Positions 1-5,950 of a DNA stretch of 6,963 bases are shown one piece after another (position 1 is the first letter of the stretch; each line of letters begins with the position of its first letter). The stretch spans positions 1 to 6,963 of the forward strand of contig JAKBCG010000128.1 of NCBI GenBank assembly GCA_021808035.1. The letters run 5' to 3'. A program made the translations under genes and the position numbers. The notes beneath the pieces are model-generated. The model had not been told where the DNA came from and did not search any database. It was given only the letters and a program-made list of their open reading frames with translations. The DNA comes from Pseudomonadota bacterium. GTDB taxonomy: Bacteria > Pseudomonadota > Gammaproteobacteria > Steroidobacterales > Steroidobacteraceae.

Positions 1-1511
1 GCTCGATCGACGCCGAGATCGCGACCGCGCGCGCAGGCCTCGCGCGGGCACGCGGCCGGCGGCGCACCGATTTGCTCGCGCAGATCTCGGAGCTACACGG
101 TGAACGCGATTTGGCCGACGCGCGACTCGGGATCATCGATGCGATGGCCGCGTTCGCCGGCACGACCGGCACCGGCGCCGGCTCTCTGAGCATGCAGATC
201 CAGGCGATGTCGCTCGCGCTGCCGGGCACCGCGGCGCGAGCGGACGACGGCGTGGCCGACGCCGCCCACGCCCGGCGGGCGTCGCCTGCGCCAGTGCCCG
301 CCGATCTGCCGGCGACGCCGGTCGAGGCGCCGGTCTCGAATGCCGGTCTATGGCAGCGCGTTCGCGCCGTGTGGCGTCTTTCGTCCCAACGGGGCGCGCT
401 CGATGGGCGGATCAACGCGACCCTGGCGCTGCAGCGCGACTTCGCTCAGGCACGCGCGCCACTGGTCACGCGGGTCCGGTCGCTCGCGGCGCGCGGCGAT
501 GCGCTCGCGGCGGCAGCCGACCACGCCGACGCGGCCGCCTTGATCACGATGCGGCCGCAACTCGATGCGCTCGCCACCGAATTCCGCCGGATGTCGTCGT
601 TGTTGATCCCGTTCGGCAAGTCCTACGTGCTGGTGCCGCAGTACCTTGCGAATCTGCGCAGCTGGCGCGCGTCGATCGATCAGCGGTATCGCACTGCCGT
701 GATCGCGCTCGCCGTGCGGGCCGGGTTGCTCGCGCTGGTGCTCGCCGCGCTGTTCGTCGCGGCGGAATTCTGGCGCCGCGCGATCTTTCGTTATGCGCAC
801 GAGGCGCGACGCCGGCATCAGCTGCTGCTGATCCGCGCGCTCACGCTGTGGACCCTGGTCGCGGTGACCATCGGCATCGCGTTCGCGACCGAGCTCGGCT
901 CGATCGCCACGCTCGCGGGCCTGATCACCGCCGGTGTCGCGGTGGCGATGCAGAGCGTGCTCGTCTCGATCGTCGGTTACTTTTTCTTGATCGGAAAATA
1001 CGGAATCCGCGTCGGCGACCGCGTGCAGATCGGCGACGTCACCGGCGAGGTCATCCATCTCGGTCTGGTGCGCCTGCAACTGATGGAACTCGGTGGCCAG
1101 GGCACGCTCGGCCCGACCGGGCGCATCGTCGCCTTCGCGAATTCGATCGTGTTCCAGGTCGCGAACGGCTTGTTCAAGCAGATTCCGGGCGTCGAGATCG
1201 CCTGGCACGAGGTCAAGTTGACGCTGCCGACAGGAGCCGATCCGGTCGCGACCAAGGGACGTTTGCTGCTCGCGGTCAACGAAGCGCTGCGGGACTATCG
1301 CGGCGAGATCGAGCGGCAAACCGCCGAGATCCACGCGGCGACGGCGTCGAAGTCGGCCGGAAGCGCGGAACCACGCGTGCAGTTGCAGTTCGGAGCCGCC
1401 GCGGTCGAGGCGGTGGCCCGCTACCCGGTCCACCTCGCGCACGCCGCCGAGATCGACGAGCGCGTGACCAAGGGATTGATCCAGGCGCTCGACGCATCCG
1501 CGGCGCACTGA
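1..1511 (+). CDS. MscS-family mechanosensitive ion channel, 5'-truncated
   Basis: Inner-membrane channel of the MscS family, expected to open under membrane tension and release solutes on hypo-osmotic shock. The frame (codons from position 3) is open to the window edge, so the real start lies upstream; the TTG at 72 is internal. The visible 502 residues begin with a charged, Ala/Arg/Leu-rich helical stretch (about 1-180) followed by an Ala/Pro-rich segment, typical of the periplasmic coiled-coil region of large MscS proteins. Membrane helices lie at about nt 693-767 and 822-890. A pore-like helix rich in Gly and Ala (897-992) runs directly into GIRVGDRVQIGDVTGEV (1002-1052), the classic MscS beta-domain entry, then GRIVAFANSIVF. 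A soluble alpha/beta C-terminus of about 110 residues ends at TGA. The family call is secure. Which MscS subgroup, and whether it gates on tension or binds a ligand, cannot be read here. It converges on the leftward operon. Confidence 0.92.
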   Translation, partial: SIDAEIATARAGLARARGRRRTDLLAQISELHGERDLADARLGIIDAMAAFAGTTGTGAGSLSMQIQAMSLALPGTAARADDGVADAAHARRASPAPVPADLPATPVEAPVSNAGLWQRVRAVWRLSSQRGALDGRINATLALQRDFAQARAPLVTRVRSLAARGDALAAAADHADAAALITMRPQLDALATEFRRMSSLLIPFGKSYVLVPQYLANLRSWRASIDQRYRTAVIALAVRAGLLALVLAALFVAAEFWRRAIFRYAHEARRRHQLLLIRALTLWTLVAVTIGIAFATELGSIATLAGLITAGVAVAMQSVLVSIVGYFFLIGKYGIRVGDRVQIGDVTGEVIHLGLVRLQLMELGGQGTLGPTGRIVAFANSIVFQVANGLFKQIPGVEIAWHEVKLTLPTGADPVATKGRLLLAVNEALRDYRGEIERQTAEIHAATASKSAGSAEPRVQLQFGAAAVEAVARYPVHLAHAAEIDERVTKGLIQALDASAAH

Positions 1512-1571
1512 CCTCGGCCCTTGGGCGCCGGATCCGGGTGGCGTTCCCACCGGCCGTTACAGCCCGAGGTC
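1510..1571. terminator. Possible hairpin region between convergent genes
   Basis: The 45-bp gap between the channel stop and the DUF1348 stop contains GGTGG/CCACC (1537-1541 with 1547-1551, 5-nt loop), extended by two more pairs across a one-base bulge. An outer 8-bp inverted repeat, GACCTCGG (1510-1517) with CCGAGGTC (1564-1571), overlaps both gene ends. No T-run follows on either strand, so this is not a canonical intrinsic terminator. It could act as a bidirectional transcript-end hairpin or be incidental in GC-rich DNA. Confidence 0.3.
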
Positions 1572-2042
1572 GGACAAGCCCGGATGGTCGGTCGGCCGCG
1601 GACCCTGGGGCCAGTGGAACTGGCGGTCCGAAGCCCCGATCGGCAGGTCGTTGATGCTGGCGATGCGCCGTCGCATCAGTCCGTGCTCGTCGAACTCCCA
1701 GTTCTCGTTGCCGTAGGAGCGATACCACTGACCGGCGTCGTCGTGCCACTCATATGCGAACCGGACCGCGATGCGTGCTTCCCGCCAGGTCCACAGCTCC
1801 TTGATCAGGCGATAATCGAGCTCGCGAGACCACTTGCGGATCAGGAATGCGACGATCTCGGCACGGCCGTGGAGGAATTCGCTGCGGTTGCGCCACTGGC
1901 TGTCGCGCGTATAGGCGAGCGACACGCGATTCGGATCCCGCGTGTTCCAGGCATCCTCGGCCATGCGCACCTTGCGCGCGGCGGTCTCGGCATCGAATGG
2001 CGGCAACGGCGGTCGAGGCGCATCCGGCTCACTCAGCGTCAC
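1557..2042 (-). CDS. DUF1348 family protein (NTF2/SnoaL-like fold)
   Basis: A 161-residue soluble protein that matches the DUF1348 family (nuclear transport factor 2-like superfamily). Visible family features are AEDAWNTRDP near residue 28, LAYTRDSQWRNRSEF at 42-56, a basic RKWSREL at 69-75, the aromatic-rich core FAYEWHDDAGQWYRSYGNENW at 95-115, and RRRIASINDLPI at 124-135. The length is normal for the family. No enzymatic activity is established for this family, so the reaction is unknown. The frame is open far upstream, but GTG at 2042 is chosen because GGGAGG lies 7 nt before it and its GTGA overlaps the stop of the preceding gene, implying translational coupling. It is the last gene of the leftward operon. 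Confidence 0.88.
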   Translation of the reverse strand: MTLSEPDAPRPPLPPFDAETAARKVRMAEDAWNTRDPNRVSLAYTRDSQWRNRSEFLHGRAEIVAFLIRKWSRELDYRLIKELWTWREARIAVRFAYEWHDDAGQWYRSYGNENWEFDEHGLMRRRIASINDLPIGASDRQFHWPQGPRPTDHPGLSDLGL

Positions 2043-2404
2043 GGCGGTTCCTCCCGGCGTTCGTTCAGTGAATCGCTCCCGTAGACATAGGCGAAATTCC
2101 CGAGGATCGCGAGCAGGAACAGCGCGACCGACACGGGCGTCACCTCGAGCACCCGGTGCCATCCGAGCCAGTCCGTCGGCTCGGCGAGCCAGTGCACGAA
2201 ATGCGCAAGGCGGCCATGCTCGCCGGCGCCGATCACCGCGAACGCCGAGCGCAATCCGTCGCTCACACCGATCGGGGTCCATTGCCCATCCCGCAGCCAG
2301 CGGTAGGCCTGATGGGCCACCACCCCCGCCGATGCGATCCATGCGCCGTAGGCCACCATGAACCCACCGATTCGCAGCGCCTTGGCGATCAGGTGCCGGG
2401 ACAT
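2039..2404 (-). CDS. Small two-helix inner-membrane protein, function unknown
   Basis: A 121-residue protein I do not recognise as a named family. A short basic N-terminus (MSRHLIAKALRI) leads into a hydrophobic helix at about residues 12-34. A roughly 50-residue amphipathic, aromatic-rich middle (YRWLRDGQWTP, then HWLAEPTDWLGWHRVLE) follows, then a second helix at about 87-108 and a short charged tail. The even number of helices puts both ends on the same side, probably cytoplasmic because positive charges cluster at the N-terminus. The ATG at 2404 lies 13 nt inside the preceding SPOR gene (16-nt overlap including the stop), with a modest AGG-containing site upstream, and its TGA overlaps the next gene's GTG. 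The overlaps, good hydrophobic segmentation and codon use support a real gene. A role linked to its envelope-related neighbours is only inference. Confidence 0.8.
   Translation of the reverse strand: MSRHLIAKALRIGGFMVAYGAWIASAGVVAHQAYRWLRDGQWTPIGVSDGLRSAFAVIGAGEHGRLAHFVHWLAEPTDWLGWHRVLEVTPVSVALFLLAILGNFAYVYGSDSLNERREEPP
2050..2055 (-). promoter_or_regulatory. Ribosome binding site for the GTG-started DUF1348 gene
   Basis: On the minus strand GGGAGG sits 7 nt upstream of the GTG at 2042, inside the 3' end of the preceding membrane-protein gene. It fixes the GTG start over the longer upstream-extended frame. Confidence 0.7.
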
Positions 2405-3207
2405 GGCACGACCTGCAGTCGGACGATGCGGCGGGCGGAACCGTCGAGATCCGCGGCGCTCAAGTTCGGATCGGTGGGCTTCAAGTCGACGTCGATCCAG
2501 TAGACGTCACCGCTGCGGTTGCGTTCCGCGACGTGCGGCCGCAACCCGAGCGTTCGCGCGAGCGCGACTCGCGCCTGCGCGCGGGCCGACTCGCTGAACA
2601 GGCCGAGGGAAATCACCGTGGCATCGTTCGGACCTGGCATTTCCAACGCGTCCTTGATCCCCGCCTTCGCGAGTCTGGCGCGCAGATTCGCGACCGCGGC
2701 CGGCGTCGGCGGCAGGTCCAGATAGACCCAGATTCCGGCCCAGACCTCGCCTTCGGCGACCCGCTGCCTCGGTCGATAGCCGCCATGGCGCAGCGTCGCA
2801 GCTGCGCGTGCGGCCTCGGCCAGGTCGAGAAAGGGTCCGACGCTAATGCAACGCTGCGCCACCGGCGACGCCGGCGCTGCCGCGGGGGCGGTCGCGGCGC
2901 TCGTTCCCGCGCCCGGGCCGACACCCGCGGTGACGGTCGACGTCGACGGCGGAACGGCCGCGGTTTCGGCAGCGGTCGACGCCGCCGCGGTCGACGCCGC
3001 CTCGGTCGACGCCGCCGCAGTCGATGGTGCCGCGGTCGATGGTGCCGCGGTCGACGCCGCCTTCGCGGCGGCCTCGGACGCCAGCGTGAGCCGCGGGACC
3101 GCGGCGAGGCGCGATCCACCCGCGGGCGACGCGATGCTGCGAGCCCAGAGAAAGTAGACCACGTTGGCCAGGACCAATGTGAATACGATGCCTTTCAGGA
3201 TTCTCAA
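2389..3207 (-). CDS. SPOR-domain membrane-anchored periplasmic protein
   Basis: A 272-residue bitopic protein. A short basic N-terminus (MRILKG) precedes one membrane helix at about 6-22 (IVFTLVLANVVYFLW). A long low-complexity Ala/Ser/Thr/Pro linker (about 45-117) leads to a SPOR-like region starting at C120 (RCISVGPFLDLAEAARAAATL). A second half resembles it: ATVISLGLFSESARAQARVAL at about 196-216, ending in VYWIDVDL (235-242), so two SPOR-like repeats are possible. SPOR domains bind glycan strands lacking stem peptides at division septa; that role here is inferred from family. The start is TTG at 3207: the frame is open for another 83 codons upstream, but those encode birA shadow, while TTG has GGAGGA 9 nt before it, overlaps the birA stop as TTGA and places the membrane helix at the N-terminus. 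C120 and C269 could form a periplasmic disulfide. Such genes often follow birA and coaX; coaX is absent here. Confidence 0.85.
   Translation of the reverse strand: MRILKGIVFTLVLANVVYFLWARSIASPAGGSRLAAVPRLTLASEAAAKAASTAAPSTAAPSTAAASTEAASTAAASTAAETAAVPPSTSTVTAGVGPGAGTSAATAPAAAPASPVAQRCISVGPFLDLAEAARAAATLRHGGYRPRQRVAEGEVWAGIWVYLDLPPTPAAVANLRARLAKAGIKDALEMPGPNDATVISLGLFSESARAQARVALARTLGLRPHVAERNRSGDVYWIDVDLKPTDPNLSAADLDGSARRIVRLQVVPCPGT
2972..3061 (-). repeat. Six-unit 15-bp tandem repeat encoding a pentapeptide linker
   Basis: Six consecutive 15-bp units in the SPOR gene. On the plus strand units 1, 2 and 6 are GCGGTCGACGCCGCC, unit 3 differs by one base (T first), and units 4 and 5 carry GTCGATGGTGCC in place of GTCGACGCCGCC. 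Read on the coding strand they give AASTA/APSTA/AASTE pentapeptides at about residues 50-79, an extended flexible linker in the periplasm. In-frame gain or loss of units would change only linker length. Confidence 0.9.
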
Positions 3208-4196
3208 TCGACACCGTCCTCCAGCCGCAAACTGAGATCGCCGGACAGGAATTTCCGCATGACCCCGTCGACTTCGAGCTGCAGCGCCCCCTCGGCGTCG
3301 ATGCCGCGGGCGATCCCGTGCACGGCATCGTCGCCGAGGGACAGGCGCGCGCGCCGGTTCGCGTGCCCGTCGAGCGAAGACCACTCCGACCGGTAGGGCG
3401 AAAAGCCGCTGCGCTCGTAGTCCACCATGACGGCGAGCACTTCGTCGACCACGCACCCGGCGACCTCGTTACGCGCGGGCGTCGCCGGGCAGGCATCGGC
3501 GACCGCGGCGACGCGGACGCCGGTCGCCTCGATCTGGCTGCGCGCGCTTGCCGACAGCGCGAGATTGAGACCGATACCGACCACGACGTGCACGGGGCCT
3601 TCCGCCTCGGCGCGCAGGTCGATCAGGACTCCGCCGAGCTTGCGGTTCTCGAAACACACGTCGTTCGGCCATTTGAGCCGGATCCCGCTCGCGCCGACCC
3701 GGTCGAGCGCGCGCGCGATCGCGGTCCCGATCGCGAGGCCGAGCGCCGGAAGATCGCGCGGCATCGCGCGAAATTGCCAGCCGATCGACATCGCGATTCC
3801 CTGACCGAACGGCGCGAGCCAGCGCCGACCGCGCCGCCCGCGGCCGGCGCGCTGCAGTTCGCAGCAGCACAGCAACGCCTGATCGGGCGCAGGCGCCCCT
3901 CGCTCCAGCAAGTGATCATTCGTCGAGTCGACGTCGAAGAGCATCTCGATCCCCCGCAGGCGCGCGCGGCGCTCGGGCGAGATCATGCGCGTGAGCCGCG
4001 ATTCCTCGAGCAACTCCACCGCCGCGGGCAATCGATACCCGCGGCGGGGCTCCGCCAGGATCTCGATCCCCTGGGCGCGCAGTCGCGCGATGCCCTTCCA
4101 GACCGCGGTGCGCGAGACGCCGAGAGCGCCCGCGAGCCGTTCGCCGGAATGCACCCGCCCATCGGCGAGGTGCGCGACGAGCTCACGATCGCTCAT
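3204..4196 (-). CDS. birA: Bifunctional biotin--[acetyl-CoA-carboxylase] ligase / biotin operon repressor BirA
   Basis: Cytoplasmic enzyme that makes biotinyl-5'-AMP from biotin and ATP and transfers biotin to the BCCP subunit of acetyl-CoA carboxylase. The 330 residues compare with 321 in E. coli. An N-terminal winged helix-turn-helix (about 1-60; HSGERLAGALGVSRTAVWKGI, then RRGYRLP) indicates that it can also repress biotin genes. The catalytic domain carries DSTN at 90-93, the biotinyl-AMP loop GRGRRGRRW at 118-126, LKWPND at 174-179 with the conserved lysine K175, RKLGGVLID at 185-193 and GIGLN at 207-211. A C-terminal domain of about 50 residues ends at 3204. The ATG at 4196 is chosen because it overlaps the plsY stop as ATGA and matches the family N-terminus; an ATG eight codons upstream (4220) is possible but has no better binding site. 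No biotin biosynthesis gene is in view, so regulatory targets lie elsewhere. Confidence 0.97.
   Translation of the reverse strand: MSDRELVAHLADGRVHSGERLAGALGVSRTAVWKGIARLRAQGIEILAEPRRGYRLPAAVELLEESRLTRMISPERRARLRGIEMLFDVDSTNDHLLERGAPAPDQALLCCCELQRAGRGRRGRRWLAPFGQGIAMSIGWQFRAMPRDLPALGLAIGTAIARALDRVGASGIRLKWPNDVCFENRKLGGVLIDLRAEAEGPVHVVVGIGLNLALSASARSQIEATGVRVAAVADACPATPARNEVAGCVVDEVLAVMVDYERSGFSPYRSEWSSLDGHANRRARLSLGDDAVHGIARGIDAEGALQLEVDGVMRKFLSGDLSLRLEDGVD
3217..3222 (-). promoter_or_regulatory. Ribosome binding site for the TTG-started SPOR gene
   Basis: GGAGGA on the minus strand lies 9 nt upstream of TTG at 3207, within the last codons of birA. It supports the short TTG start and coupling of the two genes. 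Confidence 0.65.
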
Positions 4197-4837
4197 GCCG
4201 AACGAGGGCCGAACAACCATAGGCGCCGGGCGCGATGTTCCTGGCCGGCTCGCATTCTCGCGATGTTGCTCCGATGCGTGTACACGAGGAATGCCGTGAG
4301 CAGGGCGCAAAATCCGGTGATCCGCCAATCCCCGGCGGTGAGGAACGCCGCGGCGACGGTCGCCGCGGCACCGGCGAGCATCGTCGCCAGACCGACGAAG
4401 CCGGTGAGCGCGACGACCACGCACCAGACGATCACCGTCGGCGCGAGCAGCCACGGCACGATCGCCGCGAGGACGCCGATCATCGTCGCGGCGCCCTTGC
4501 CGCCGCGGAAATCGAACCACACGGGAAAGACATGTCCGACGATGACCGCGAGACCGCAGCCGAGCGTGAGCCAGGTGGACGACAGCGCCGGGTCACGCCA
4601 CGCCGCCGGGATCGGCGCGACCGGGAGCCACGCTACCGCGAGGACGCCCTTCGCGACGTCGATCGCGAACACCGCGGCACCGAAGGCCTTGCCCTGCGTG
4701 CGCAATGCGTTGGTCGCGCCGGCGTTGCCACTGCCCAGCGAGCGGATGTCGATTCCGCGGAGTTTCCCGAGGACCAGACTGCCGACCAGCGCACCCAGCA
4801 GATACGCGACCAGGATCTTCAGGCCGAGTTCGAGCAT
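4193..4837 (-). CDS. plsY: Glycerol-3-phosphate acyltransferase PlsY (acyl-phosphate dependent)
   Basis: Integral inner-membrane enzyme that transfers an acyl chain from acyl-phosphate (made by PlsX) to the sn-1 position of glycerol-3-phosphate, giving lysophosphatidic acid, the first step of phospholipid synthesis. The 214 residues have about five hydrophobic helices and all three family motifs: GSGNAGATNALRTQGK at 35-50 (acyl-phosphate/phosphate loop), GHVFPVWFDFRGGKGAAT at 101-118 (glycerol-3-phosphate site), and HRSNIARMRAGQEHR at 188-202. Length and start agree with the family. The ATG at 4837 lacks a visible purine-rich ribosome site, and an extended -10-like element sits only 6 nt upstream, so the message may be leaderless. 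Its stop overlaps the birA start (ATGA). Confidence 0.97.
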   Translation of the reverse strand: MLELGLKILVAYLLGALVGSLVLGKLRGIDIRSLGSGNAGATNALRTQGKAFGAAVFAIDVAKGVLAVAWLPVAPIPAAWRDPALSSTWLTLGCGLAVIVGHVFPVWFDFRGGKGAATMIGVLAAIVPWLLAPTVIVWCVVVALTGFVGLATMLAGAAATVAAAFLTAGDWRITGFCALLTAFLVYTHRSNIARMRAGQEHRARRLWLFGPRSA

Positions 4838-4843
4838 CGACGG

Positions 4844-4852
4844 ATTATGACA
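4844..4852 (-). promoter_or_regulatory. Candidate extended -10 promoter for plsY
   Basis: The minus strand reads TGTCATAAT, matching an extended -10 (TGn plus five of six bases of TATAAT). No good -35 lies about 17 bp upstream, as expected of extended -10 promoters. The last base is 6 nt before the plsY ATG, so transcription would begin at or next to the start codon. It is the most AT-rich spot in the 48-bp gap between the hydrolase gene and plsY. This is sequence inference only. Confidence 0.4.
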
Positions 4853-4885
4853 CCAGTTCGCGCCGGCCGGTCGCCGCCCTGGCCC

Positions 4886-5827
4886 TCAGCCGCGCTTCGG
4901 CAGGTGGACCTCGGCGAGCATGCAGCGGATCCCGCCGCCGCCGACGCTCTCGATCGTCGGGATCGCGACCCGTAGCACCGTGCCCTGACCGGCGAGGATC
5001 TCGCGTTGCGGGCCGCGCAGCGAATCCCAGGCGGTCTCGGACATCACAATCAGACGCCCCCCCTGGGGCGGTGTCAATTCGAGACAGTTGCCGGCGAACG
5101 CCGCCATTTGCGCATGGCTGATCTCGACGATCGCGTGCCCGGTCGCGGACAACCGCGACAGCACCTCGGCGCGCTGCCGAGGATCGGCGATCGACTCGGC
5201 GCACACGACCGCGAACCCGGTGCCGACGGCCAGCAGCACGTTCGTGTGATAGATCGGCTGGCCGCGGCGATCGAATGCCTCGAACGCGACCGGGTCGTAA
5301 TCCAGGCGCTGCGCGAACTCGCCGAGCACGTCGAGATCGGTTCGCGGCGACAGGCAGGCGTACGCGACACGCGCGGCCCGGTCGAGCACGAGGCTGCCGG
5401 TGCCTTCGAGGAACTTCCCTTGCGCCTCTCGGTAGCTCAGGTCCTCGGTGCCGGAAACATGGAAACCGCCGGCGCGGGCGAGTGCCTCGATCAGCGATTC
5501 GCGCCGCTCGGCGCGGCGGCTCGGCGCCTGCATCGGGTAGAGAACGACCCGCCCGTCGCGGTGGAAACTGACCCAGTTGTTCGGGAAGACCGCGTCGGGC
5601 TTCGGCGGTTCGGCGCTGTCCTCGGCGACGATCACCTCGACGCCGGCGCGCCGCAGCGACGACACCGCAGCGTCGAATTCGGCGAGCGCGGCCGCGCGCG
5701 GTCCGGCCGGGTCCGCGGCAGGCGGTCGCTGGAACGCGTTGCTCGCGGCCGTCTCGGCGTTGAAGCCGAAGCAGGCCGGGCGAACCATCAGCACCGCGGC
5801 GGCGCTTTGCGACTCGGCAAGGCTCAT
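4886..5827 (-). CDS. ctlX: CtlX-like / arginine deiminase-related hydrolase (guanidino-group-modifying fold)
   Basis: A 313-residue cytoplasmic protein of the pentein (amidinotransferase/arginine deiminase) fold, closest in motif pattern to the citrulline-utilization hydrolase CtlX group. CtlX-type enzymes convert citrulline to ornithine, CO2 and ammonia; relatives act on arginine or dimethylarginine. Visible motifs in order are VLMVRPACFGFNAETAASNAF (12-32), PDAVFPNNWVSFH with D78 (77-89), LEGTGSLVLD with E141 (140-149), IYHTNVLLAVG with the predicted catalytic H194 (192-202), and SVGGGGIRCMLAEVHLP (294-310) with the predicted nucleophile C302. The Asp/His/Cys set looks complete, so it should be active. 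No signal peptide. The ATG at 5827 gives a normal N-terminus. No ornithine-processing gene is adjacent, so the substrate is not settled; the gene symbol is by motif similarity. It is divergent from opgG and lies 48 nt before plsY. Confidence 0.85.
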   Translation of the reverse strand: MSLAESQSAAAVLMVRPACFGFNAETAASNAFQRPPAADPAGPRAAALAEFDAAVSSLRRAGVEVIVAEDSAEPPKPDAVFPNNWVSFHRDGRVVLYPMQAPSRRAERRESLIEALARAGGFHVSGTEDLSYREAQGKFLEGTGSLVLDRAARVAYACLSPRTDLDVLGEFAQRLDYDPVAFEAFDRRGQPIYHTNVLLAVGTGFAVVCAESIADPRQRAEVLSRLSATGHAIVEISHAQMAAFAGNCLELTPPQGGRLIVMSETAWDSLRGPQREILAGQGTVLRVAIPTIESVGGGGIRCMLAEVHLPKRG

Positions 5828-5866
5828 CCTCGCACGCTAACATAGGCGCGACGGCGATGCGGCCCG

Positions 5867-5896
5867 TTGACAGGCGTGCCGCCAGTGACGATCGTT
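5867..5896 (+). promoter_or_regulatory. Weak promoter candidate upstream of opgG
   Basis: A perfect -35 hexamer TTGACA occurs at 5867-5872, one of few AT-containing spots in the divergent spacer. At 17-18 bp spacing the -10 position reads GATCGT or ATCGTT, a poor match to TATAAT. It would place a start about 50 nt before the opgG ATG. It may need an activator or be incidental. Confidence 0.25.
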
Positions 5897-5905
5897 GCGA
5901 GTCAC

Positions 5906-5935
5906 GCCGCACGTTCGTGGGCGCGAGCCGCACGT
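5906..5935. repeat. 9-bp direct repeat at 21-bp spacing
   Basis: GCCGCACGT occurs at 5906-5914 and again at 5927-5935, the start points being exactly 21 bp apart (two helical turns). The similarity continues as CGTG on both copies with a one-base offset. The position, between the candidate promoter and the opgG start, fits a tandem binding site for a regulator, but none is known. Confidence 0.45.
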
Positions 5936-5950
5936 CGTGATGGGCGTTCA

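Larger units (their letters stand above)
5828..5950. promoter_or_regulatory. Divergent intergenic spacer between the hydrolase and opgG
   Basis: This 123-bp spacer must hold the promoters of both divergent genes. On the minus strand TATGTT (5844-5839), a partial -10 match, sits 11 nt before the hydrolase ATG. An imperfect inverted pair GGCGTG (5873-5878) / CACGCC (5903-5908) and a shorter GTGAC (5885-5889) / GTCAC (5901-5905) surround its centre. No small ORF or structured RNA is evident. Confidence 0.5.

Noticed and set aside
348..1550. Long minus-strand open frame of about 400 codons opposite the MscS gene
   Set aside because: Its translation is Arg/Asp/Gly-rich without membrane segments or known motifs, and it lies antisense to a gene with clear MscS motifs. 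This is typical of shadow frames in GC-rich DNA.
2043..2342. N-terminal extension of the DUF1348 protein by about 100 residues to an ATG at 2342
   Set aside because: The extension reads as Arg/Gly-rich shadow of the overlapping membrane-protein gene. The GTG at 2042 has a strong ribosome site and matches family length.
2937..3061. Repeat block considered as a CRISPR-like array or a regulatory repeat
   Set aside because: Units are directly contiguous 15-mers with no spacers, in frame within a gene, encoding a typical low-complexity linker.
3318..4850. Plus-strand open frame of about 510 codons spanning birA and plsY
   Set aside because: It is antisense to two genes with complete family motifs, and its translation is low-complexity and Arg/Ala/Pro-rich. 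It is a shadow frame.
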